From Deltaproteobacteria bacterium (GTDB taxonomy: Bacteria > Desulfobacterota > Desulfuromonadia > Desulfuromonadales > BM103), in the NCBI GenBank assembly GCA_006226895.1, contig SBFN01000136.1, positions 1-7,894 of the forward strand: DNA of 7,894 bases, in the 5' to 3' direction. Below, piece by piece: positions 1 through 6,361 of this stretch. Positions within the stretch are counted from its first letter, which is position 1; the number at the start of each line of letters is the position of its first letter. Below the pieces are notes generated by a model that saw only the letters and a program-made list of their open reading frames with translations, had not been told where the DNA came from and made no database searches. A program made the position numbers and the translations under genes.

Positions 1-1004
1 GGCAGTCCGCCGATCTTGTGCAGGTCATTCATCACGTATTGACCGAAGGGCTTGAAGTCACCGATCAGCGGGACCTTGCTTGTAACCTCTTCGATATCAG
101 CAAGCGTTAACGCGACTCCTGCTTCATGAGCGAGGGCCAGAATGTGCAAAACCGCATTAGTCGAGCCGCCGAGAGCCCAGGCCACCGTCAGGGCATTCTC
201 AAACGCCTCGCGGGTCATGATGTCCCGGGCACTGAGACCTGACTCCAGAAGGCCGACTACGGCTCGGGCGACGCGATCACAATCTTCACGTTTTTCTGCA
301 GAGATCTGGTTGCCTTCATCAACAGCAAGATTGGAAGCAGAGCCGGGCAGGCTCATGCCGAGAGCTTCGATGGCCGAAGCCATGGTGTTGGCCGTGTACA
401 TCCCAGCGCAGGAGCCGGCTCCGGGACAGGAATGACATTCCACTGCGTGCAATTCTTCAGCATCGATTTTACCGGCACAGTAGGCACCGACCGCCTCAAA
501 GGCGCTGACGATATTGAGGGCCCTGCCGTGGTATTCACCAGGGAGGATACTGCCGCCGTAAAGGGTCAGGCCGATCAGGTTGTTGCGAGCGATCGGCATC
601 AGTGCGGCAGGAATGGTTTTATCACAACCGGAGAGGGTGATAACGGCATCCACCCGGTAACCCTCGGTCATCAGTTCGATACTGTCGGCGATCACCTCGC
701 GGCTCACCAACGAGTACTTCATCGCCTCGGTGCCCATGGAGATGCCATCAGAGACGACCGGGGTGCCAAAGATAATCGCCTTGCCGCCAGCGTCCTCGAT
801 GGCCTTCTGGACGATGTCACCGAGCGCCCGAACGTGATCATTGCAAGGCGTACCGTTGGTATATGGCACAGCCAAAGCGATGATCGGCTTGTCAAAATCT
901 TCATCGGTAAAACGTACCGCACGCAGCATGGTTCTCGCAGCGGTCCGTTCAACCCACTTTGCTCCGTTTTTACGACCGGTTATCTCTTCGCTACGACGTT
1001 TCAT
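1..1004 (-). CDS. ilvD: Dihydroxyacid dehydratase IlvD, C-terminal part off the window
   Basis: The protein dehydrates 2,3-dihydroxy-isovalerate and 2,3-dihydroxy-3-methylvalerate to the 2-keto acids, the third common step of valine and isoleucine synthesis, in the cytoplasm. I translated the minus strand by hand from the ATG at 1004-1002. The frame stays open to the window edge, giving 334 residues of a family usually about 550-560 long, so only the N-terminal 60% is visible. The three Fe-S cluster cysteines of the family are present: C54 in TPCND, C127 in GCDKTIPA and C199 in CHSCPGAGSCAG. K129 in GCDK is the lysine that is carbamylated to bind Mg in characterised homologues. The start MKRRSEEITGRKNGAKW is typical, and AAGGA lies 5 nt before the ATG. 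The gene begins 33 nt after ilvN ends and is the last visible gene of ilvBND. No frameshift was found. IlvD is separated from the paralogous Edd by its sequence character and its ilv context. Confidence 0.97.
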   Translation of the reverse strand, partial: MKRRSEEITGRKNGAKWVERTAARTMLRAVRFTDEDFDKPIIALAVPYTNGTPCNDHVRALGDIVQKAIEDAGGKAIIFGTPVVSDGISMGTEAMKYSLVSREVIADSIELMTEGYRVDAVITLSGCDKTIPAALMPIARNNLIGLTLYGGSILPGEYHGRALNIVSAFEAVGAYCAGKIDAEELHAVECHSCPGAGSCAGMYTANTMASAIEALGMSLPGSASNLAVDEGNQISAEKREDCDRVARAVVGLLESGLSARDIMTREAFENALTVAWALGGSTNAVLHILALAHEAGVALTLADIEEVTSKVPLIGDFKPFGQYVMNDLHKIGGL

Positions 1005-1037
1005 CTTTTTCCTTGTTGGCAAGAATGCCTATGCCAT

Positions 1038-1523
1038 TTATTTGTCCATTGCCGTAACACCCGTTCTAGCAATCTCGATAAAATGTTCTGAGCCAACGTC
1101 CTTCAGGAAACTATCGATCCGCTCCGTTGGCCCTGCGATCTGAACGATGTAGATATCGTGTGGCTGAGCATCAAGAATTTCAACCTGGTATTTCTTCTGC
1201 AGCTTTTCGAAAGCTTTCTTCTCGAGTTCGAACTTGATGATCGCAACCTCACGCCAGTAGCTTTGCTCGCGATCCAGTTCCTTGGCCCGGATCACCTCGG
1301 TAAATTTCTCCAGCTGCCGTATGACCTGCAACACCTTGGTCTCATCATCTTCCCGCAAGGTGATGGTCATGCGGCTGACTCCTGCAGCTTTGGCCTTGCA
1401 AACCGTCAAGGTGTCCACGTTGTACATCTTGCGGCGAATCATCATAGAGATTTTGTTGAGAGTGCCCGGCTTATCTTGCACGAAGGCCAGAATGGCCCTT
1501 CTTTTCATTTTTTTAACTGTCAT
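1038..1523 (-). CDS. ilvN: Acetolactate synthase small (regulatory) subunit
   Basis: This is the regulatory subunit of acetohydroxyacid synthase. It stimulates the catalytic subunit and usually confers feedback inhibition by valine or other branched-chain amino acids. It is 161 residues, the usual length for the IlvH/IlvN family. An N-terminal ACT domain covers about residues 8-82: RRAILAFVQDKPGTLNKI, then YNVDTLTVCKA, then SRMTITL. A C-terminal small-subunit domain covers about 85-158 and ends in the family hallmark EIARTGVTAMDK. The ATG at 1523 is preceded by GGGG with a spacer of 7 nt. A second ATG five codons in (MKRRA) is possible but lacks an obvious ribosome site. It lies 27 nt downstream of ilvB, its enzymatic partner, and 33 nt upstream of ilvD, so the three are almost certainly cotranscribed. 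The symbol ilvH would be equally acceptable, and the valine response cannot be read from the sequence. Confidence 0.96.
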   Translation of the reverse strand: MTVKKMKRRAILAFVQDKPGTLNKISMMIRRKMYNVDTLTVCKAKAAGVSRMTITLREDDETKVLQVIRQLEKFTEVIRAKELDREQSYWREVAIIKFELEKKAFEKLQKKYQVEILDAQPHDIYIVQIAGPTERIDSFLKDVGSEHFIEIARTGVTAMDK

Positions 1524-1550
1524 TTTATATCCCCGTAAAAAACATCAAGC

Positions 1551-3281
1551 TTAAGATTTAGGCCGCGATACGATCATGTCTCCAAAGCCACCGCCGGATG
1601 GAATCATCGGCAGAATCACTTCGGAAGGGTCACAGATAAACTCCAGGATGTAAGCCCCGTTGTGATCAATAGCGGCACGAATCGCCGCATCGACCTGGTC
1701 CAGATCGGTGACCTTCTGGTAGGGGAGATCATAAGCCTTGGCAATCAATTCATAGTTCGGGCTGGTCATCGGTGTGCCGGCATAGCGGCCATCAAAAAAG
1801 AGGGTCTGCCACTGGCGAACCATACCGAGATAACCATTATTAAGGATCATGATTTTAACATCGGTGCCTTGCTCCATGATGGTGCAGAGCTCCTGCATAT
1901 TCATCTGGAAACCACCGTCGCCGCTGATCGACCAGACCCGTTCGTCCGGCCGGGCCAGCTTGGCACCGATTGCCATCGGCAAGGAGCAACCCATGGTGCC
2001 GGCACCACCCGAGGCGAACCAGCTGTTATTGGTCTGGTAATTATAGAACCGAGCAGCCATCATCTGGTGCTGGCCAACATCCGGAACGATAATATCCTTG
2101 CCTGCGGTAATGTCTGAAAGGCGGCTGATGATCGACTTCATCAACAGCTTACCGTCATCACCAACTCCTGAAGCCAGCTCTTCTGCAACCCCATCGAGTG
2201 TGACTTTACGGTTGTCAGCAACCTCCTTCAACCAACGCCTTCTCGGCTTGGAAACAAGTTCGGGGTCATGCAGCATGACATGCAGGGTTCGGTAGACATC
2301 AGCGTTGATGGCAACTGTGGTAGCAACATTCTTGTCGAGCTCGGAGGGATCGATCTCCACGTGAATGACGTCGGCATTCTTGGCATACTCATTCAGCTTG
2401 CCGGTCACGCGGTCGTCAAAACGCATCCCGAAACTGATGATCAGGTCGGCGTTCATGATGGCACGATTGGCTTCAACGGTACCGTGCATCCCCATCATTC
2501 CAAGGCTCAGAGGATGATCAACCGGCATTGCCGACAGACCATGCAGGGTAAAGGCGACCGGGATATTGGTTTTTTCTGCAAACTCCTGCAACATCGCGCC
2601 AGCATTGCTGGAAATAACGCCGTGCCCGCAGAACATGACCGGTCGCTCGCTGCGATTCATCATCTCGATCGCCTGGTGAACAACTTCCCGCTCCGGCGAG
2701 GGGTGGTAGTAAAAGCCAGGCAGTTTAGGACGGAAAGTTTTCGGGTTGAACGAATATTTCTCACCAACACTTTGAACCTGGACATCTTTGGGAAGATCGA
2801 TTACGACCGGACCAAAGCGTCCGGTCGTCGCTACGTAGAAGGCCTCGTGGACAGTTTTTTCAACCTCTTCAGTGGTCAGCGGCATGTAGGTTTGCTTGCA
2901 GATTGGCATCATGACGCCAACCACATCGCTTTCCTGGAAAGCATCCGTGGCGATAACACCTGTTGCGACCTGACCGGTGATTGACACCATCGGCACGGAA
3001 TCCATGTGCGCGTCGGCGATCCCGGTGACCAGGTTCATGGCTCCCGGCCCTGAGGTCGCCATACAGACACCGATTTGTGGCGTGTCGGTCGAAAGTGATG
3101 CGCGCGACAGGCCCTGCGCCATGAAAGACGCTCCCTGCTCGTGACGAGGCATAATAAAAGTGAAAAGCTTCTGCTTTTCCATTTCATCAAAGATCGGCAT
3201 GATCGCACCGCCGGTGTAACCAAAGATGTATTTTACACCCTTGGCGTGCAATGCCCTTAAAACCAGTTCTGTTCCTTTCAT
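1551..3281 (-). CDS. ilvB: Acetolactate synthase large (catalytic) subunit
   Basis: This is a thiamine-diphosphate enzyme that condenses two pyruvates to 2-acetolactate, or pyruvate with 2-oxobutyrate to 2-aceto-2-hydroxybutyrate. It is the committed step of branched-chain amino acid synthesis. I start it at the ATG at 3281 (MKGTELVLRALHAKGV), giving 576 residues, close to the family norm. GAAGAGG lies 5 nt upstream. The open frame reaches back to 3365, but those 28 extra codons are low-complexity, run into an intergenic repeat and do not resemble the family. The order of domains is normal. The N-terminal TPP-binding domain carries the catalytic Glu, E48, in RHEQGA. A central FAD-associated domain follows, with GMRFDDRVTGKL. 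The C-terminal TPP/Mg domain has GDG at 454-456 and NN at 481-482, the classical TPP motif, followed by GYLGMVRQWQ. The RFDDRVTG and MVRQWQ segments distinguish acetolactate synthase from glyoxylate carboligase and pyruvate oxidase. ilvN follows after 27 nt. Confidence 0.97.
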   Translation of the reverse strand: MKGTELVLRALHAKGVKYIFGYTGGAIMPIFDEMEKQKLFTFIMPRHEQGASFMAQGLSRASLSTDTPQIGVCMATSGPGAMNLVTGIADAHMDSVPMVSITGQVATGVIATDAFQESDVVGVMMPICKQTYMPLTTEEVEKTVHEAFYVATTGRFGPVVIDLPKDVQVQSVGEKYSFNPKTFRPKLPGFYYHPSPEREVVHQAIEMMNRSERPVMFCGHGVISSNAGAMLQEFAEKTNIPVAFTLHGLSAMPVDHPLSLGMMGMHGTVEANRAIMNADLIISFGMRFDDRVTGKLNEYAKNADVIHVEIDPSELDKNVATTVAINADVYRTLHVMLHDPELVSKPRRRWLKEVADNRKVTLDGVAEELASGVGDDGKLLMKSIISRLSDITAGKDIIVPDVGQHQMMAARFYNYQTNNSWFASGGAGTMGCSLPMAIGAKLARPDERVWSISGDGGFQMNMQELCTIMEQGTDVKIMILNNGYLGMVRQWQTLFFDGRYAGTPMTSPNYELIAKAYDLPYQKVTDLDQVDAAIRAAIDHNGAYILEFICDPSEVILPMIPSGGGFGDMIVSRPKS

Positions 3282-3285
3282 TGGG

Positions 3286-3291
3286 ACCTCT
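3286..3291 (-). promoter_or_regulatory. Ribosome binding site fixing the ilvB start
   Basis: On the minus strand AGAGGT occupies these positions, within GGAAGAGG, and ends about 5 nt before the ATG at 3281. It supports the 576-residue IlvB rather than the 604-residue version starting at 3365, which has no comparable site. Confidence 0.7.
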
Positions 3292-3339
3292 TCCGTTGGG
3301 GTACTGTTTAATGTTTCATAATTCTTAAAAGCTAAAAGA

Positions 3340-3510
3340 CTAAAAACGCTTAACGCTAAAGACACAAAGAGAAAAATATAAGATATCGAGAGAACCAGGT
3401 TCAGGAGACAGGGTCATCAACCAAGAAGCGACAATCAATTTGATGTCATGTCTTCATTGCGACTTGTCTTTTAACCTTTGCGTCTTTGCGTTACGACTTT
3501 GGTTTTTACG
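3340..3510. repeat. Imperfect inverted repeat in the leuD-ilvB gap
   Basis: The gap between leuD and ilvB (3282-3531) has no gene that I can support. It holds two arms in opposite orientation. The left core, 3351-3371, reads TAACGCTAAAGACACAAAG. The right core, 3475-3493, is the reverse complement of TAACGCAAAGACGCAAAGG. The cores differ by one inserted T, one A/G change and the final bases. Outside the cores both arms also carry TAAAAAC (left 3341-3347, right read from 3509), so similarity reaches roughly 30 nt per arm. About 100 nt lie between the cores, including a small perfect GAACC-A-GGTTC hairpin. The ACGCAAAGACGCAAAGG wording resembles short repeats I recall from intergenic regions of several proteobacteria. 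It may be a small non-autonomous element or a decayed repeat pair. No target-site duplication was identified. Confidence 0.55.
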
Positions 3511-3531
3511 AGCCCTCAGTGCACAGCGTCA

Positions 3532-4170
3532 TTAACCAAACAACCAGGGCTCATCACCCTTCTTCTTTGCCTCGAAACCTTTAATCGCTTCGACATGCTG
3601 CAAGGTCAAGCTGATGTCATCCAGCCCCTTCAAAAGACATTCCTTGCGGAAAGGATCCACCGCAAACTCAAAAGCTTCACCGGAGGGCGTTATCACTTGC
3701 TGTTTTTCAAGGTCAACGATCAAGCGGTAGCCGGGAGTCGCTTCAACTTCATCGAACAGACCAGCGACTGTTTCAGCAGGCAGAACAACCGGAAGGATGC
3801 TGTTCTTGCAGCAGTTGTTGGCAAAGATCTCTGCAAAGCTCGGAGCAACCACAGCCCTGAAGCCATAATCAAACAGAGCCCAGGGAGCGTGCTCACGCGA
3901 CGAACCACAGCCGAAGTTATCACGCGTCAGCAGAATCTCTGCGCCCTGATAGCGAGGCTGGTTGAGCACGAAATCAGCATTGAGAGGACGTTTACTGCAA
4001 TCCATGTCGAGCTCGCCATGATCGAGGTAGCGCCACTCGTCAAAGAGGTTCGGGCCGAAGCCGGTGCGATTGATCGACTTGAGAAACTGCTTCGGGATGA
4101 TGGCGTCGGTATCAACATTGGAACGATCCAGAGGAGCAACCAATCCATTCAATCTACAAAAAGCATCCAT
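3532..4170 (-). CDS. leuD: 3-isopropylmalate dehydratase small subunit
   Basis: This is the swivelling small subunit of isopropylmalate isomerase. With LeuC it converts 2-isopropylmalate to 3-isopropylmalate in leucine synthesis. It is 212 residues, matching the long bacterial type rather than the short archaeal type of about 160-170. Recognisable landmarks are [22 protein letters not shown] at about 18-39 (the start of the aconitase swivel domain), LFDEWRYL, the conserved [15 protein letters not shown] loop at about 84-98 which contacts substrate, and the [13 protein letters not shown] segment. The ATG at 4170 lies 3 nt past the leuC stop (TGA-GCC-ATG). A strong GGAGG at 4183-4179 sits inside the last codons of leuC, so the two genes are probably translationally coupled, as expected for an equimolar heterodimer. 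The protein ends normally in a TAA. I saw no terminator directly after it, so transcription may continue into ilvB. Confidence 0.97.
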   Translation of the reverse strand: MDAFCRLNGLVAPLDRSNVDTDAIIPKQFLKSINRTGFGPNLFDEWRYLDHGELDMDCSKRPLNADFVLNQPRYQGAEILLTRDNFGCGSSREHAPWALFDYGFRAVVAPSFAEIFANNCCKNSILPVVLPAETVAGLFDEVEATPGYRLIVDLEKQQVITPSGEAFEFAVDPFRKECLLKGLDDISLTLQHVEAIKGFEAKKKGDEPWLFG

Positions 4171-4173
4171 GGC

Positions 4174-5583
4174 TCACACCTCCAGAGTACGGACATCAAC
4201 AAAGTGACCGACGATCGCTGCAGCGGCGGCCATAGCCGGACTGACCAGGTGGGTGCGGCCACCCTGCCCCTGTCGACCCTCGAAGTTCCGATTCGATGTT
4301 GAGGCGCAACGCTCCTGGGGCGCGAGACGGTCATCGTTCATACCAAGACACATCGAGCATCCGGGCTCACGCCACTCGAAACCGGCCTGTAAAAAGATTT
4401 TATCCAGCCCTTCTGTTTCGGCCTGCTGTTTGACCAGACCGGAGCCCGGAACAACCAGGGCCCGCTTGATATTGGCTGCGATCTTATGGCCTTTAAGAAT
4501 CTCTGCTGCCGCCCGCAAATCCTCGATGCGCGCGTTGGTACAGGAACCGAGGAAGATCGTATCAGGATATATTTCAGTTATCGGGGTGTTTGCGGACAGC
4601 CCCATATAAGTGAGGGCGGCCTGCATACCTTCACGCTTGACAGGGTCGGGTTCGTTAACCGGGTCCGGCACACAACCATCAACGGAGGTCACCATCTCGG
4701 GAGAAGTGCCCCAGGTCACCTGCGGCCGAATCGATGCTGCATCAAGGTGAACAACCTCGTCGTACACGGCGCCGGGGTCGCTCTGCAGCGATTTCCAACA
4801 GGCTTCCGCTTGATCCCAATCCGCACCTTTTGGCGCATAAGGTCGACCCTTAACGTAGGCAATGGTTTTCTCATCAACAGCAACCATCCCTGCTCGGGCA
4901 CCGGCTTCAATCGACATGTTACAGACCGACATGCGACCTTCCATCGACAGGGCGCTGATCGCATCGCCACCGAATTCGATCACGTAGCCCGTACCGCCGG
5001 CAGTACCGATCTTACCGATAATCGCCAGCATGATATCCTTGGCCGTGATTCCCGGTCCAACCTGGCCATCGACACTGACCAGCATATTCTTCGCCTTCTT
5101 CTGAATCAGGCATTGCGTCGCCAGAACATGCTCAACCTCTGAAGTCCCGATACCGAAAGCGAGAGAGCCCAGCGCACCATGTGTCGAGGTATGTGAATCA
5201 CCGCAGACGATGGTCATGCCGGGGAGGGTCACGCCCTGCTCGGGGCCAATGATATGCACAATGCCCTGGCGGATATCGTTCATGGCAAACTCTTCGATGC
5301 CAAAATCAGCGCAGTTGGCATCGAGGGTCTCAACCTGCAAGCGTGACAGGGGGTCCGAGATACCTTCAGAGCGGTCGGTGGTGGGAACGTTATGATCGGG
5401 GACGGCAAGGTTGGCGTCAGGACGCCAGGGCTTGCGGCCCGCCAGCCTCAGGCCTGCAAACGCCTGGGGGGAGGTCACTTCATGCACGAGTTGCCGATCG
5501 ATGTAGAGAAGACAGGTCCCATCGTCATCGCAGCGAACGACGTGGCTATCCCAGAGTTTGTCGTAAAGGGTTTTTGCACTCAT
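4174..5583 (-). CDS. leuC: 3-isopropylmalate dehydratase large subunit
   Basis: This is the catalytic, 4Fe-4S-containing subunit of isopropylmalate isomerase, an aconitase-superfamily enzyme of the leucine branch. It is 469 residues, the E. coli-like length. The cluster ligands are all visible: C348 in [13 protein letters not shown], then C409 and C412 in GCSMCLGMN. Other conserved blocks are DHNVPTTDR at 63-71, [20 protein letters not shown] at 127-146, the [12 protein letters not shown] stretch and [10 protein letters not shown]. Start: ATG at 5583, with AGGA 9 nt upstream and [16 protein letters not shown] matching the usual LeuC N-terminus. It is the first gene of leuCD and has its own promoter about 55 nt upstream. 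The leader is too short and too poor in Leu codons for a classical leader-peptide attenuator, and no T-box sequence was seen. There is no sign of truncation or transfer. LeuC is preferred over homoaconitase because of its length and its leuD partner. Confidence 0.98.
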   Translation of the reverse strand: MSAKTLYDKLWDSHVVRCDDDGTCLLYIDRQLVHEVTSPQAFAGLRLAGRKPWRPDANLAVPDHNVPTTDRSEGISDPLSRLQVETLDANCADFGIEEFAMNDIRQGIVHIIGPEQGVTLPGMTIVCGDSHTSTHGALGSLAFGIGTSEVEHVLATQCLIQKKAKNMLVSVDGQVGPGITAKDIMLAIIGKIGTAGGTGYVIEFGGDAISALSMEGRMSVCNMSIEAGARAGMVAVDEKTIAYVKGRPYAPKGADWDQAEACWKSLQSDPGAVYDEVVHLDAASIRPQVTWGTSPEMVTSVDGCVPDPVNEPDPVKREGMQAALTYMGLSANTPITEIYPDTIFLGSCTNARIEDLRAAAEILKGHKIAANIKRALVVPGSGLVKQQAETEGLDKIFLQAGFEWREPGCSMCLGMNDDRLAPQERCASTSNRNFEGRQGQGGRTHLVSPAMAAAAAIVGHFVDVRTLEV

Positions 5584-5638
5584 GACATGCTTTCCTGATT
5601 AAAGGACTGGTTTATCTGCAAAAAGAACAAGAGCTGTA

Positions 5639-5666
5639 ATTATGAGTCATACTTTTCCTATGTCAA
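5639..5666 (-). promoter_or_regulatory. Probable sigma70 promoter of leuCD
   Basis: The minus strand shows a perfect -35 TTGACA (5666-5661), a 16-nt spacer and a -10 CATAAT (5644-5639, five of six consensus bases). The surroundings are AT-rich. Transcription would start near 5632, leaving a leader of about 50 nt before the leuC ATG. The rest of the stretch between the rhodanese terminator and leuC, 5667-5777, is AT-rich and shows no gene or clear operator. Confidence 0.65.
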
Positions 5667-5777
5667 TATATAAGCTAAATATCAGTTATCATTCTATTTA
5701 CTACCCTTAAGACACAATTATCACCAATACTGTCACATTTCAACAAGCAAATTCACCTGCCGTGCCATCGCAGATGC

Positions 5778-5808
5778 AAAAAGGGGCCTCCCCGGTGGGA
5801 AGCCCCTT
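5778..5808 (-). terminator. Intrinsic terminator of the rhodanese gene
   Basis: On the minus strand AAGGGGC (5808-5802) pairs with GCCCCTT (5787-5781). A single mismatch follows, then an inner 4-bp stem GGGA/TCCC around a short loop. The right arm runs straight into TTTTT (5782-5778). The same hairpin on the plus strand is not followed by a T run, so it acts for leftward transcription. It lies about 33 nt after the rhodanese stop at 5842 and insulates leuCD from upstream reading. Confidence 0.85.
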
Positions 5809-5841
5809 ACATATATTCAGCCTTGCTGCAGGCCGGCCATT

Positions 5842-6252
5842 TCATTTCGTTTCGACCGGAAACTGCCTGCTCTGCCATTCGCGCCAACCACCTTTAAGGG
5901 CATAAACCTTGGCAAAACCTTTTTCCATCATTTTCAGTGCCACACTGGCACTCGTGTGTTCATTGCCTCAAGTGCAATAGAGAACGATCGTCTTCTCCTT
6001 GTCATAGTTGTCGACCCACTGGTCAACAGCTCTTGGTTCGACACGTTCGGCGCCGGCGATTTTCACCGTCGATCCCGCCCAATCTCCACCGGAGCGAGCA
6101 TCGAGGACCAGGTAGTCAGCCTCGCCAAGATGCGCCTTGAGCTCATCAACAGTCATTCTTGGCACAGAGCCTGCCATGGCGGCGAAGCTGGCGGCAAAAA
6201 GAAATAAGCTGGTCATTATTGTCATTCTGATCAAAAAATGCTTGTCATGCAT
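5842..6252 (-). CDS. Exported rhodanese-like selenoprotein (TGA read as selenocysteine)
   Basis: This is a single-domain rhodanese-like protein of 136 residues, read through a TGA at 5970-5968 as Sec95. Upstream of the TGA lie a signal peptide (about 1-27, cleavage after AMA) and a normal rhodanese N-terminal half: MTVDELKAHL, YLVLDARSGGDW, then KTIVLYCT. Downstream the same frame gives GNEHTSASVALKMMEKGF, then AKVYALKGGWREWQ, FPVETK and a stop. That is the expected second half, ending at the family's usual place. The loop reads C93-T94-U95-G-N-E. Cys-only relatives have CxCPNE, so Sec replaces the second Cys. The ATG at 6252 is chosen because AAAGGGG lies 8 nt upstream; the in-frame ATG at 6258 is too close to that site. 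The likely role is periplasmic sulfur transfer or thiol redox chemistry; the substrate is unknown. The gene has its own promoter and terminator. The alternative is a nonsense-mutated pseudogene, less likely given the position of the TGA and the hairpin after it. Confidence 0.85.
5936..5952 (-). promoter_or_regulatory. Candidate bacterial SECIS hairpin
   Basis: In the transcript the sequence AGUGCC-AGUGU-GGCACU forms a 6-bp perfect stem with a 5-nt loop. It begins 15 nt after the UGA, so the apical loop starts 21 nt after it. Bacterial SECIS elements are known to lie just downstream of the Sec codon, inside the coding region, with a G among the first loop bases; here G is the second base. An overlapping alternative, CACAC with GUGUG around an 8-nt loop that opens with G, begins 9 nt after the UGA. 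Only one can form at a time. No folding energy was computed. Confidence 0.6.
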
Positions 6253-6260
6253 TGCCATAT

Positions 6261-6267
6261 CCCCTTT
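6261..6267 (-). promoter_or_regulatory. Ribosome binding site of the rhodanese gene
   Basis: AAAGGGG on the minus strand ends 8 nt before the ATG at 6252, and only 2 nt before the ATG at 6258. The spacing favours 6252 as the start. The frame can be extended to a TTG at 6270, but that codon precedes this site and is unlikely to be used. Confidence 0.6.
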
Positions 6268-6287
6268 CAAGCAGATCTATTTCAGAA

Positions 6288-6317
6288 ACTTTAACAGTTC
6301 TCGCTCATAGTTGACAA
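6288..6317 (-). promoter_or_regulatory. Candidate promoter of the rhodanese gene
   Basis: The minus strand has TTGTCA (6317-6312), an 18-nt spacer and TAAAGT (6293-6288), with TG one base before the -10 (extended -10 type). It lies about 36 nt upstream of the rhodanese ATG, in the gap after the acyl-CoA ligase. The match is moderate. No terminator is evident between the ligase and this site, so read-through from upstream is also possible. Confidence 0.4.
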
Positions 6318-6361
6318 GTCCGGTCACCTTTATTTGTCTTCGGCCGACCCTTGCAGAAGTT

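Noticed and set aside
432..1091. 219-codon plus-strand frame opposite ilvD
   Set aside because: It is an antisense shadow of a clearly real ilvD frame and resembles no known protein.
2268..2984. 238-codon plus-strand frame inside ilvB
   Set aside because: It is antisense to conserved IlvB codons, which explains the lack of stops, and has no protein family features.
3282..3365. 28-codon N-terminal extension of IlvB from an ATG at 3365
   Set aside because: It is not like the family, overlaps an intergenic repeat arm and lacks a ribosome site. The ATG at 3281 has GAAGAGG at good spacing and gives the usual length.
3478..4302. 274-codon plus-strand frame opposite leuD and the end of leuC
   Set aside because: It overlaps two well-supported minus-strand genes completely, has no ribosome site of note and has no recognisable domain.
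5613..5651. Twelve-codon frame MTHNYSSCSFCR on the minus strand before leuC, as a leader peptide
   Set aside because: Its ATG lies upstream of the -10 box, it has no Leu, Ile or Val codons and no attenuator follows it.
5842..5844. Second TGA of the rhodanese frame as another selenocysteine codon
   Set aside because: The domain is complete at this point, and reading on would run through the intrinsic terminator with no family-like sequence. It is an ordinary stop.
5968..6252. The rhodanese as a truncated protein or pseudogene ending at the TGA at 5970
   Set aside because: The downstream frame is intact and family-like, the promoter, ribosome site and terminator are preserved, and the TGA falls on a conserved Cys position followed by a hairpin. 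The Sec reading explains all of this better, though it is not proven.
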